Positions 36,295 through 45,024 of a DNA stretch of 64,000 nt are shown here, one piece after another. Position numbers and translations under genes: made by a program. Each line of letters opens with the position of its first letter. Position 1 is the first letter of the stretch. The notes below the pieces were generated by a model. It saw only the letters and a list, made by a program, of their open reading frames with translations, did not search any database and was not told the DNA's origin. Source of the DNA: Bog-756 sp963829235 (GTDB taxonomy: Bacteria > Actinomycetota > Acidimicrobiia > Acidimicrobiales > RAAP-2); NCBI GenBank assembly GCA_963829235.1, contig CAWHIF010000003.1, positions 558,001-622,000 on the forward strand, written 5' to 3'.

Positions 36295-36462
36295 ATGGAT
36301 GGCACGAATCAGCGACCACAGACCACAGACGAGCAACTGGGATCCGTTGGCTTCAGCTTTGAAATGGGCTGGTTGGCCGGCGTCGCGCTCGGGACGTTGG
36401 TGATCGTCTCGGCTGTTCGGCGCCGAACTCGACGGGCCCGCGACTCAATCGCGCCCTTTTGA
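36295..36462 (+). CDS. Candidate leaderless single-helix membrane protein (55 residues)
   Basis: The product MDGTNQRPQTTDEQLGSVGF onward has a polar head, one membrane helix (about residues 24-40, MGWLAGVALGTLVIVSAV) and a strongly basic tail (RRRTRRARDS), an inside-positive arrangement. The ATG lies nine bases after promoter-like site 6, so leaderless translation is likely. I do not recognise the family. The length, the membrane topology and the promoter together make a real gene probable. Confidence 0.55.
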   Translation: MDGTNQRPQTTDEQLGSVGFSFEMGWLAGVALGTLVIVSAVRRRTRRARDSIAPF

Positions 36463-36624
36463 CCATCGTGGCGCGGCCCGAACGGCCGGAGCCTTCGCCG
36501 GCATCGAGCTGGTCGCCCACTGGACAGGCGACAAGGTCGGTCCGTAGTGCCCCACGCGGAAGGGATTGCACCATCGACATTCAGCCTGTTGAGCATGGTC
36601 GGGCGGATCGGCGGCCCTCGCATG

Positions 36625-36650
36625 GTTTGCAAGGATCGCAAAGCGGGTAA
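36625..36650 (+). promoter_or_regulatory. SigB/SigF-type promoter-like site 7
   Basis: GTTT, 16 bases, GGGTAA. An ATG follows four bases later at 36655. A strong consensus match. Confidence 0.65.
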
Positions 36651-36654
36651 CTGA

Positions 36655-36705
36655 ATGTCACAGGAGGTCGCAGACATTCCCCTCACGGTTTGTGAAAAGA
36701 AATGA
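36655..36705 (+). CDS. Candidate 16-residue leader peptide coupled to the next gene
   Basis: ATG 36655 comes four bases after the -10 part of site 7. The frame reads MSQEVADIPLTVCEKK and stops at TGA 36703-36705, which overlaps the ATG (36702) of the next gene as ATGA. That next gene has no Shine-Dalgarno sequence of its own, so translation of this short frame could deliver ribosomes to it. Chance cannot be excluded for so short a frame. Confidence 0.35.
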   Translation: MSQEVADIPLTVCEKK

Positions 36706-37010
36706 TCGCTCTCTACGTCATCATTCCCGTCACGGTGTTGGCAGTAGTCATTGCCGTTGTACCGGTGCTACTCGGATCGATTCGGCACAATCGGGCCATG
36801 AGAGCCGGAGACATTGAAACGACCGATTCCGCGGGTGAGGAAGCAGCATTCTGGCATCGGATGCTGGGCCACCGGAGTGGACCTCGCCTGCTCAGGACCC
36901 CAGATCTTCTCAACGACGACGAAGTGGCCAGGGTAGTCGGCGAACCCGAAGAGAAGATCGAAGTCGTCGACGGCGAGTCGGCGTGGAAGCCCCGTCGCCA
37001 GCCGTCGTGA
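36702..37010 (+). CDS. Small membrane-anchored protein, putative sigma-regulon member
   Basis: The 102-residue product has an N-terminal membrane helix (residues 2-25, IALYVIIPVTVLAVVIAVVP), a short basic stretch and a soluble acidic domain (EEAAFWHRMLGHRSGPRLLR, then VARVVGEPEEKIEVVDG). No family is recognised. It follows promoter-like site 7 and a 16-codon leader frame with ATGA overlap. A stress role is inferred. Confidence 0.65.
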   Translation: MIALYVIIPVTVLAVVIAVVPVLLGSIRHNRAMRAGDIETTDSAGEEAAFWHRMLGHRSGPRLLRTPDLLNDDEVARVVGEPEEKIEVVDGESAWKPRRQPS

Positions 37011-37154
37011 CCCGATCGGTCATGTCCCTGGCCGACCATAGGAGCGGCCTCGCGAGTTTGGACGACGCCAAGGTCGAGATGGGCTGCCAACAGCTCGTTC
37101 GTACCCGACGGGTATCGACAGTGCCTCGGCAATCGGAGACGAGGAAGATGGAAC

Positions 37155-37483
37155 ATGCCGCAACGATCTTGGAGTAAGAGCCGCGAGCGTCATTTCGAGC
37201 ATGTCCGTGACAGCTTGGAGCAACATGGCAGGCGGAAAGGCCTGGACGAGGAGATCGCCGGCCGCACCGCCAACAAGGAACGCGCCCGGAATGGCGAGGC
37301 CACGACATCGAGCCGTGCTTCGACTCGAGACATCTCATCTGGAAGGCGCGGTGGGCTCCGATCACACGGGTCACGGCGGGCGCACCAAACGACAGCTCGA
37401 TGAAGAGGCCCGGCGGAAGGGTGAAGGGCCGCTCGGCGATGACCGAGGCCCAACTCGGACGTGCCGTCGGTGGGCGATCTTGA
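37155..37483 (+). pseudogene. Small plasmid-stabilisation-like conserved protein, two frameshifts
   Basis: Three successive frames give parts of one conserved small protein. Frame one reads MPQRSWSKSRERHFEHVRDS, then EEIAGRTANKERARNGEA and ISSGRRGGLRS. After a shift near 37370 comes GRTKRQLDEEARRKG. After a second shift near 37422 comes KGRSAMTEAQLGRAVGGRS and stop at 37481. This order (W..KRERQYEHIK, EEIA.R.VNK.RA..GE, DISSGRRGG, LYEEA, GRSKM.K..L..A) matches the small basic protein widely annotated as plasmid stabilisation protein. Each step is equivalent to one extra base. The gene lies at the edge of the stress island. Confidence 0.75.
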
Positions 37484-37675
37484 CTGGACGATCTTGACGC
37501 GTCGAACCCACGGCCGCATGCAGGTTTGGCGTCGGCTCGGAAGTTGAGGGTTCGGCGTCGGCTGGATCAGTGTGTCTCCCGGCATGGAGTGCTCCAGAGG
37601 TTCGCTGGGCGGATCTGGTGGCGTTGAATCCGGACCGGACGGCGGGGCCACCTGCGCCGCCGAGTTGGAAGAGGC

Positions 37676-38053
37676 TTATCCGGCCTGCGCGAGCAGATCT
37701 TGCACTCTGCTCACCAGCTCCCGGGGGCTGAACGGCTTCAGGATGTAGTCCTGCGCCCCGGCGGCGAATCCAAGCTCTCTATCCGACTCCTGGGCCTTGG
37801 CGGTGAGCAGGATCACGATGGTCGAACGTTGATCGGCATCCAGTCGTAGCGCGCGACAGACCTCGATGCCGTTCATTCGTGGCATCATCCAATCCAACAG
37901 GATCACGTCCGGGTGCACGGCGCTGGCCGTCGCCAGACCAGCTTCGCCGTCGCACTCCTCGTGGACCTCGAATCCGGCCTGGCCCAACATGAATGCGATC
38001 ACATCGCGAATGTCCGGCTCATCATCGATGACGAGCGCGACCGGTTTGCTCAC
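37676..38053 (-). CDS. Response regulator, receiver domain only
   Basis: The 125-residue protein is a bare receiver: acidic pocket Asp10/Asp11, phospho-acceptor Asp54 in VILLDWMMPRMNG, Thr in LLTAK and Lys in ILKPFSPREL. No output domain follows, so it acts by protein contact or relays phosphate. It overlaps the histidine kinase gene upstream by ATGA, making a cognate pair likely. The Hpt protein encoded at 40417 on the other strand could be a relay partner. Confidence 0.95.
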   Translation of the reverse strand: MSKPVALVIDDEPDIRDVIAFMLGQAGFEVHEECDGEAGLATASAVHPDVILLDWMMPRMNGIEVCRALRLDADQRSTIVILLTAKAQESDRELGFAAGAQDYILKPFSPRELVSRVQDLLAQAG

Positions 38054-39627
38054 GATGCCTTCAACGCCGACGAGATCGGAATGGATGTCGGGACCAGCTC
38101 GCGGACTGCCGTCCCGAGCGGAAGCACGATACCGAACGTCGTGCCTGATCCGGGTTGGCTCTGGACGCTCACACGACCGCCGTGCGCTTCGATGATCGTC
38201 TTGACGACCATCAGGCCCAGCCCGACACCTTGGATATGGAGATCGACCGCAGTCGACGCGCGAAAGAACCGTTCGAACAGGTGCTCTTGCTCGTCAAGCG
38301 CGATTCCCATGCCATGGTCCTGGACCTCGATGGTGACCTCGGTGGGTCCGGGCAGGAGGCGGACACGGACGGCCCCACCCTCAGGCGAGTACTTGATGGC
38401 GTTGGAGACGATGTTGTCCAACGCCTGGCCGAGCCGACCGGCGTCGCCGAGCAGCGAGACCGACTCCTCGCGCGCTTCGAAATGGAGGTCGACACCGAAC
38501 TGCCGGGCACGCGGTGTCGCAGCCTCCACAGCCTCGCGGGCAACCGCGACGATGTCCGTTTCGTCCATTTTCACGGTCAGGCCGGCTGAGTCGAGCTGGG
38601 CCACGAAGAGGAGGTCCCCGACAAGTCGCTCCAGCCGTACGGAATTCCGGTGGATCACCTCGACAAACCGAGCACGATGCTCTGAGAGGCGTTCGTCGAG
38701 AAGCAGTTCGACATGGGCGACGATCGCGCTCAGGGGGGTCCGCAGCTCATGTGACACCAGAGTGAGGAATCCGTCCTTGATCTCCTCCGCCTTCCGGCGA
38801 TCGGAGATATCTCTCGCTATCGTGGACCAGCCCCTCATTGCCCCGTTCGATCCACAGATCGGCGAGTTGGTGATCGAGACATCGACAAGCGTGCCATCCT
38901 TGCGCACACACACGGTGTCCAGCTTTTCGGCATCGAAGACATGTTGGCGCCAGTGGTCGTCTTCGCCGGGTTCATCGAGAAGGGAGATCGGCTGGCCGAG
39001 CATTTCGGAATCGGGATAGCCGAAAAGAAGTTCTGCGCCGCGATTCCAGCTGGTGACGAGCCCGTCGAGATCCCTGCCGATGATCGCATCGTGTGACGAT
39101 TCGATGACGGCCACGAAATGGGACGCGAGGAATTCCAGCCGCTTGTTGTCAGTGATGTCGCGGATCGCCGCCGAGACGAACGGTTCTCCCCCGATATCCA
39201 CCGGCGACAGCGAGATCTCCGCGGGAAACTCGGTGCCGTTCCGACGGCAGCCGAGGATCTGGACCCCCGAGCCCATCTCCCTCAGACGTGGGTGCCCGGT
39301 ATAGCTCTTGCAGTGAGCGTCGTGGTTCTCGTGGAATCTCTGCGGAACCAGCATCTTGATGTTGTGCCCGAGCAGCTCCTGTCGGCTGTAGCCGAACAGC
39401 TGCTCGGCCCGACCGTTCACCAACGCGATGCTTCCGGTCGTATCCACAACTACCATCGCCTCGTCTGCCGAGTCCACCAGTCCGCGGTAGTTCTCACCGA
39501 TTCGGTCTTCCTCGGCAGTCCCGAGCTGCGGATCCGATCGGCTGAATGGATCGATGGATCCCCGTGCTCCCGTCGACATTGCGGTGGCCGCACAGCGGTC
39601 GACGGTCTGTTCGGTCTGCGACTTCAA
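38050..39627 (-). CDS. PAS-PAS sensor histidine kinase, cytoplasmic
   Basis: The 525-residue kinase has two PAS domains (about 45-160 and 168-280), each ending with the IRDITD/ARDISDR motif. A HisKA domain with His293 in LVSHELRTPLS follows, then an HATPase domain (N-box DNIVSNAIKYSPEG, G1 DHGMGIA, G2 GVGLGLMVVKTI). No membrane helix is present, so it senses an internal cue such as redox state, light or a ligand bound by PAS. It is co-transcribed with the single-domain response regulator. Confidence 0.95.
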   Translation of the reverse strand: MKSQTEQTVDRCAATAMSTGARGSIDPFSRSDPQLGTAEEDRIGENYRGLVDSADEAMVVVDTTGSIALVNGRAEQLFGYSRQELLGHNIKMLVPQRFHENHDAHCKSYTGHPRLREMGSGVQILGCRRNGTEFPAEISLSPVDIGGEPFVSAAIRDITDNKRLEFLASHFVAVIESSHDAIIGRDLDGLVTSWNRGAELLFGYPDSEMLGQPISLLDEPGEDDHWRQHVFDAEKLDTVCVRKDGTLVDVSITNSPICGSNGAMRGWSTIARDISDRRKAEEIKDGFLTLVSHELRTPLSAIVAHVELLLDERLSEHRARFVEVIHRNSVRLERLVGDLLFVAQLDSAGLTVKMDETDIVAVAREAVEAATPRARQFGVDLHFEAREESVSLLGDAGRLGQALDNIVSNAIKYSPEGGAVRVRLLPGPTEVTIEVQDHGMGIALDEQEHLFERFFRASTAVDLHIQGVGLGLMVVKTIIEAHGGRVSVQSQPGSGTTFGIVLPLGTAVRELVPTSIPISSALKAS

Positions 39628-40416
39628 CCGACTATGCCGTTCGTGGCCGTGAGGTTGGTGCCGGATCTGTGCAACGGAGTGTCACGCGGGTATGCCTCCG
39701 AGGTCGGTGTTTTGTCAAGGACCGATTGAGGACAAGATGTCCGGGATTCTGCATCGTCCACTGCAACCGGGTGTTCCACCCATCCGCAGATGAATTGTGG
39801 CTTGGCCACCAAGCTGACCACGCCCACCTCGAACCCGGAAATGGGGCTGGCCCGATTCCTTCCGGGTGCCTGCTCACCGTCAGCCTCCATATCGGTCAAA
39901 TGGCATCGGCGCTTTCGGCATCGACCGTCGTTCCTCCCGGCTCGAACGCGGTGCCGCTTCTCTGTCGACCGTGGGTGTCTCGCCCCGCTCCTGGATCAGA
40001 GGTGTACCCCCCCAACGTTTAGGTCCAACGTCCTTCAGGATCGAAGTCCAGATGGCCGAAGACATGGACACACAACAACACGATCACATTGCTGACCATG
40101 GAACCCACTGGAAATGCCGGCCAGACCGGAAGGGGTCTGGAACCGACAGCGCCGATGCCGATGCATGGCATCCGTTGACACACCGGCATGATCCGAACCT
40201 GCCCGATCAATGACTGGAGCCACCAATGACTGCTGAACTGTTGCTGCCTCGTCGCCGAATCAACCGGTCCCGGGTTCGTGCCAAGGGTCCCAATCCGGCG
40301 GACCACCTTTCCGTAATGACCAGGACGTCTCATTGCCAACTCTTGGGTCAATGGCGGATCGTTCGACAGCCGTCGGCAGCTCGGGGCCACCATTCGGATC
40401 GCCCGGGGATCTCAGC
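39628..40416. other. Long divergent intergenic region, no gene seen
   Basis: Nearly 800 bases separate the divergent kinase and exopolysaccharide operons. Open frames inside are short and unrecognised. It should hold both promoters; I could not find a clear consensus. Its length leaves room for regulatory sites or a small RNA. Confidence 0.45.
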
Positions 40417-42441
40417 ATGACGGCGACCCTGGTCGGTGACGCTGCCCTCGGATCGGCTCTGTCGACCCTGTGGCAGCGGCACCGTCAGACAAGTTTGGAT
40501 TACATCTCCCTCATCGAGGCAACAACGGCAAATGTGTTGCGATCGGAAATCGATGACAAAGCCATCGCCGAGGCCGCCGGCGCAGCCCACAAACTGGCCG
40601 GGTCTCTCGGGATCTTCGGGTTCGACGACGGTAGTCGCGCCGCTCTCGAAGCGGAACACCTGTTTCGAGAGTCCACGATAGACGGCTGGCTTCTCGCCGA
40701 GGTAGTGACGGCACTGCGCGCCTCGGTACAGGAAGGAACCGTGGCCACGGTGACCACGATCGACCGGGAGCCGGCCCCCGCCACCGTGGCGGGCCCCGGC
40801 GCTGCTGTGCGGATCGTATCGCTCGACAACGACCTCATCTCTCATGTGACCGTGGCGGGAGCAGCCATCGGCACCTCCGTCGTCTCCAGCGCCACGATGC
40901 CGGCCTTTGACGGCTCGCGGACGGATCTTTCAGCAGTCATCATCGACGAGGGGCCCGTCAGCGCCTGGACCAGATCGGACCTTCTGGATTCCATTGCCAC
41001 GATGTCCGACGAGGCGTCGGTCATCGTGCTCACCGACCGTGACACGTTCGAAGATCGAGCGGCGTTTGCCAGGTCTGGCGCGGTAGGCGTCATTCCCAGG
41101 TCGGAAGGCGCAGGCCAAATTGTGTCCTTCATGGCCGAAGTCGTTGCCCGGCGACAATCGGCACCCTCCGTCGTCCTTTCTCTCAACGTCAACGCCGGGC
41201 TCGAAGATGCCCTGCAGCGCTCACTTGCCGATTCGGACTGCCAGCTCGACATTCGGAGCGACGGGGCACAGTTGTGGAGCGCGCTCGAAGAGCAAGGTGC
41301 CGATCTGGTCGTCGTCGGATATTCCGGACGGCAGCTCGGTGGCCCCGAACTGTGCGGAATGATCAGAGCGCACCCGCGCTGGCACCGGATCCCCGTCGTC
41401 GTCATGGGTGGACGGAGCCAGAACCAGCTCGAACGGTCCTATGCCGCCGGCGCCGATGACTATCTGAACATCGGGATGTCGTCTCACGATTTGGGGGTCC
41501 GCCTCCAACGCCTTCTCAACGGCCGGAGGCTGTCCGAGGCCCGGAGCGACACAGACCCAGTGGCCGGCACGGGGAACCGCTCAGCAACCGAGCGCTCGCT
41601 CGACAGGCTCCGTCGGGTCTCCACCGGCAATGGGGAGCCCTTCGCGCTGGCCCTGGTCACCATCGATCGCTTCGAGCAGATTCGGAGCACGGAAGGTACC
41701 GCGGTAGGCGACGCCATCGTGCGCCTCCTGGGCGCGCGGCTACTCGGTACCTTCCAGGGTGAGGATGTCGCCGGACGATGGACCGACGATGGATTCGCGG
41801 TCGGGATCCATGGGGCTACCCGCGAGGAGGCCTCAGAACGGATCACCAGGGTGCTGGACGCGCTTACCGCCGAGGGGGTCTCCACCACATCGGGGGATCT
41901 GGCCCACTACACCTTCAGCGCGGGGGTAGCTTCTGCTCCGGCCGACGGATCGAGTCTGGCCTCGCTCGAGAGGATTTGCGAGACCGCGCTTCGACGGGCG
42001 ACGGCCAGTCAGAACAGCGTTGTGATTTCCGGAGAACGACCGGCCCACGATGGATCGGATGTCGTCGACATCGTCCTCATCGAGGACGACGACTCCATAG
42101 CCGACGTCATCGAACATGCGGTTGGACTGCGCCAGTACGGGTTCAAGCGGTTCAGCGACGGGGCGGATGCGGCGACGGCGCTGGGACAGGGCACCGTGAA
42201 GGCAAAGGTCGTGCTCCTCGATGTCGGACTCCCGAGCCTCGATGGTTTCGGGGTGCTCCAGGTCCTGCGCAGTCAGGGGATCCTGGACGAGACCCGCGTC
42301 ATCATGTTGACGGCACGATCCGGCGAAGGCGAGGTGCTGCGGGCCATCGACCTCGGTGCGACCGAGCACATCACCAAACCATTCAGCATCCCGGTCCTGC
42401 TCGCCCGACTCGACCAGATAAGCGTTGGTGCCGTGGCATGA
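40417..42441 (+). CDS. Hpt / receiver-like / degenerate GGDEF / receiver hybrid signalling protein
   Basis: The 674-residue protein starts at ATG 40417 (GGGGAT upstream). Domains in order: an Hpt helix bundle with His58 in AAHKLAGSLG; two receiver-like folds (about 130-245 and 250-370) lacking the phospho-Asp; a GGDEF fold (about 405-540) whose signature is TDDGF, so cyclase activity is unlikely; and an intact receiver (552-670) with Asp602 in VVLLDVGLPSLDG and Lys654. It probably integrates phosphorelay and c-di-GMP-like signals without making c-di-GMP. Its stop overlaps the next gene (ATGA), and the operon ends in a glycosyltransferase, so it is expected to control polysaccharide synthesis. 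Confidence 0.9.
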   Translation: MTATLVGDAALGSALSTLWQRHRQTSLDYISLIEATTANVLRSEIDDKAIAEAAGAAHKLAGSLGIFGFDDGSRAALEAEHLFRESTIDGWLLAEVVTALRASVQEGTVATVTTIDREPAPATVAGPGAAVRIVSLDNDLISHVTVAGAAIGTSVVSSATMPAFDGSRTDLSAVIIDEGPVSAWTRSDLLDSIATMSDEASVIVLTDRDTFEDRAAFARSGAVGVIPRSEGAGQIVSFMAEVVARRQSAPSVVLSLNVNAGLEDALQRSLADSDCQLDIRSDGAQLWSALEEQGADLVVVGYSGRQLGGPELCGMIRAHPRWHRIPVVVMGGRSQNQLERSYAAGADDYLNIGMSSHDLGVRLQRLLNGRRLSEARSDTDPVAGTGNRSATERSLDRLRRVSTGNGEPFALALVTIDRFEQIRSTEGTAVGDAIVRLLGARLLGTFQGEDVAGRWTDDGFAVGIHGATREEASERITRVLDALTAEGVSTTSGDLAHYTFSAGVASAPADGSSLASLERICETALRRATASQNSVVISGERPAHDGSDVVDIVLIEDDDSIADVIEHAVGLRQYGFKRFSDGADAATALGQGTVKAKVVLLDVGLPSLDGFGVLQVLRSQGILDETRVIMLTARSGEGEVLRAIDLGATEHITKPFSIPVLLARLDQISVGAVA

Positions 42442-43490
42442 GTGCCGTCGATCTGGTCGTCACCATGCTGATCGTCATCGGCTCGGCAATCGCTGCGGTG
42501 CTGGCCACCGTCTGGGTGAGCAGCTTGGTCCAGGCACACCGTGTTCGGATCGAGCCGACACTCGGGGAGGCTCGCCAAGCCATCATCGCAGCACTGTCGG
42601 GTGGGCCACAGGAATCGGACGATGCGCTGGCCAATCTCAGTCGATTCTCCCAGCGTTACGTGGTCAGCGTGATGCTCGACTTGGCACCATCGGTATCGGG
42701 TTCGTCACGGGCGGTCCTGGTGTCACTAGGTGAGCAGGTCGGGATCATCGACCGTGCCCGAACGGGAGTGCGGAGTCGCCGGTGGTCGACCCGCCTGTAC
42801 TCGGCCCGAGTACTCACGGCCTTCGGAGTTGATTGCCCGACCATGTACGGCCTCCTCATTGATCGATCTCCCGAAGTTCGTGCCCAGGCCGCCGGCTGGT
42901 GCGTCGCCGTCCAGAACCCTGTGGGCATCGAGCACCTGATCCGGCTGCTCGGAGACGTCGACGGCCAATGCCGGTTCGCGGCCCAGGATGCCCTGATCCG
43001 AACCGGGCTCCCTGCTGCCGAAGCCTTGGTTGCGGCGCTCGACAACCCAGATGAAGACGTGAACGGTCGAATCCTGGAGATCGCCGCGGCAATGGGTGAC
43101 GATCGCTTCTTCAGCAAGTCCCACGAGCTACTCGCAGATCCCTCCTCCACAACCCGCGCGTTGGCTGCTGCGGTTCTGGCCAGCACGGCAAACCGGAGTG
43201 CCGGTCCAGCACTGGTCGCCATGCTCGATGACCCGTCGGACCGAGTCGTGTTGGCGGCCGCCGCCGGGCTGGGCAAGCTCGCCTTCTGGGCCGGCGCAGC
43301 CGCCGTCGAGATCATTCTCAGTCATCCCTCTTGGGAACTTCGGAAGCAGGCGGGGATGACCTTGCTCGCCCTGGGTGCCCCCGGCACGATCCTGTTGCGG
43401 GCGGACGCTGCAGGCGTGGGACCAGCGGCCGAGATGGCCGTCCAGTCTCTCCAGTTGCAGTCCCTTTCGAATCAGGAGGAAGCGGCGTGA
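42438..43490 (+). CDS. HEAT-repeat membrane-anchored protein
   Basis: The 350-residue product has an N-terminal membrane helix (residues 6-30, LVVTMLIVIGSAIAAVLATV) and a cytoplasmic alpha-solenoid of HEAT-like repeats: SPEVRAQAAGWCVA, DVDGQCRFAAQDALIRTG, DPSDRVVLAAAAGLGKLA, HPSWELRKQAGMTLLALG. HEAT scaffolds mediate protein contacts. It is sandwiched with four-base overlaps (ATGA and GTGA) between the Hpt/REC protein and the glycosyltransferase, so it probably couples the signalling protein to the membrane synthase. Confidence 0.9.
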   Translation: MSAVDLVVTMLIVIGSAIAAVLATVWVSSLVQAHRVRIEPTLGEARQAIIAALSGGPQESDDALANLSRFSQRYVVSVMLDLAPSVSGSSRAVLVSLGEQVGIIDRARTGVRSRRWSTRLYSARVLTAFGVDCPTMYGLLIDRSPEVRAQAAGWCVAVQNPVGIEHLIRLLGDVDGQCRFAAQDALIRTGLPAAEALVAALDNPDEDVNGRILEIAAAMGDDRFFSKSHELLADPSSTTRALAAAVLASTANRSAGPALVAMLDDPSDRVVLAAAAGLGKLAFWAGAAAVEIILSHPSWELRKQAGMTLLALGAPGTILLRADAAGVGPAAEMAVQSLQLQSLSNQEEAA

Positions 43491-44992
43491 CCCATTTCTA
43501 CAGAACGTTCTTGATGCCGATCACCTATGTCGTACTGGTCTACTTCGTAGCCTTGGCGCTGTTCTATCTCGTGTTGTACGTCTCGGCCGCCCTGGATATG
43601 CGCCGATACCTGCGACAGGTTCGGGCCGAGAGGTACAGCGAGATCCTGTCGTCCGAGATCGCACCGTCCATATCGATGCTCGTGCCGGCGCACAACGAGG
43701 AGGCGAGCATCAAAGAGAGTGTCCGGGCATTGCTCACGGTGACCTATCCACAGTTGGAGATCGTGGTCGTCGACGACGGGTCGACGGACGAGACCCTTTC
43801 AGAGCTGACATCCACCTTCGCCCTGGTTCCGATCCACCCCATTTACGATCGGCGACTGACGACGAAGACGGTCCGTGCCATCTACCGATCTCAGCAGTAC
43901 CCCAACCTGGTCGTCGTCTCGAAGGAGAACGGCGGTAAGGCCGACTCCCTCAATGTCGGGCTCAACATCTCGAGCGGTGAGCTCGTCTGCGCCATCGACG
44001 CCGACACGATCCTCGATCCGGACGGGCTTCGTCGTCTGGTGCGTCCATTCATCCGCTCACGCGATGTCGTTGCCGCCGGCGCAACCATCAGGGTGGCCAA
44101 TGGCTGCACCGTCACCCAGGGCCGGCTTGCATCCGAGCGGGGTCCGCATCGGGCATTGGCCGGCATCCAAGCGGTGGAATACCTCCGTGCCTTCCTGTTC
44201 GGGCGACCAGGATGGAACCGACTGGGTGGCAACCTGTTGATCTCAGGGGCGTTCGGTCTGTTCCGCCGCGAGAGCCTGCTCGAGACCAACGGGTACGTCA
44301 AGTCGGTCGGTGAGGACATGGAACTCATCGTGCGGCTACGGCGTCATGGCTACGAGACCGGTCAACCCGCTCGCGTCGAGTTCGTCCCTGACCCGGTGGC
44401 GTGGACCGAGACTCCCACAGGCTTCAGGGAGCTGGGCCGTCAGCGTGAGCGCTGGCAGCGAGGGTTCACCGACGTCTTGTGGCGTCACCGTTCGCTGCTG
44501 CTGCGGCCCCGGTTCGGGGTGCTCGGCATGGTGGTCTTCCCAGCCTTCGTGCTTTTCGAGTGGATGGCACCGGTCATCGAGATCGTCGGATTGGGCCTCG
44601 TCACCCTCGGATTGATACTCGGTCAGGTATCGGCACTGTTCGCCATCTTGTTCTTCTCGCTCGCCTGCGGCGTGGGCATCCTGCTCTCCATGCTCGCACT
44701 CATGCTCGAAGAGCTCTCGTTCCGCCGGTATGGCCGGGCCCGTGATCGGGCGCTGCTCGTCGTTTGGGCGGTGCTCGAGAACCTCGGCTACCGCCAGCTC
44801 ACGCTCGTGTGGCGCCTCCGGGGGGTGATCAGTTACGTGCGTGGCAAGAAGTCGTGGGGAAAGATGAATCGGAAGGGCTTCAACCCGGCCGACGATCACG
44901 ATGGCTCGATCGCCGAATTCCCCGCGCCACCGTCTTCGGTCGAGAGGCGGCCCGTGGGTGTCGCTGCATACAGTTCGACGAATCCGACATAG
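43487..44992 (+). CDS. Processive family 2 glycosyltransferase (PgaC/cellulose-synthase-like)
   Basis: The 501-residue membrane enzyme starts at GTG 43487. One helix (about 10-35) precedes the GT-A domain: PAHNEE, VDDGSTDE (Asp97), the DAD metal site (171-173), the catalytic-base GEDME (about 275-279) and QRERW (319-323), the acceptor motif of processive synthases. Four further helices follow (about 340-450). This layout is that of PgaC, NodC and hyaluronan synthases, which polymerise and extrude a polysaccharide. It uses a UDP-sugar; the sugar cannot be told. It is the effector gene of the operon. Confidence 0.95.
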   Translation: MTHFYRTFLMPITYVVLVYFVALALFYLVLYVSAALDMRRYLRQVRAERYSEILSSEIAPSISMLVPAHNEEASIKESVRALLTVTYPQLEIVVVDDGSTDETLSELTSTFALVPIHPIYDRRLTTKTVRAIYRSQQYPNLVVVSKENGGKADSLNVGLNISSGELVCAIDADTILDPDGLRRLVRPFIRSRDVVAAGATIRVANGCTVTQGRLASERGPHRALAGIQAVEYLRAFLFGRPGWNRLGGNLLISGAFGLFRRESLLETNGYVKSVGEDMELIVRLRRHGYETGQPARVEFVPDPVAWTETPTGFRELGRQRERWQRGFTDVLWRHRSLLLRPRFGVLGMVVFPAFVLFEWMAPVIEIVGLGLVTLGLILGQVSALFAILFFSLACGVGILLSMLALMLEELSFRRYGRARDRALLVVWAVLENLGYRQLTLVWRLRGVISYVRGKKSWGKMNRKGFNPADDHDGSIAEFPAPPSSVERRPVGVAAYSSTNPT

Positions 44993-45024
44993 CCGGGTGG
45001 ATCCGAGCCTCGGCTCGGATGCCC

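Noticed and set aside
37060..37125. An eighth SigB/SigF-type promoter before the plasmid-stabilisation-like gene
   Set aside because: GGGTAT is present (near 37110), but the GTT-containing element is only nine bases upstream, outside the 15-16 spacing of the others.
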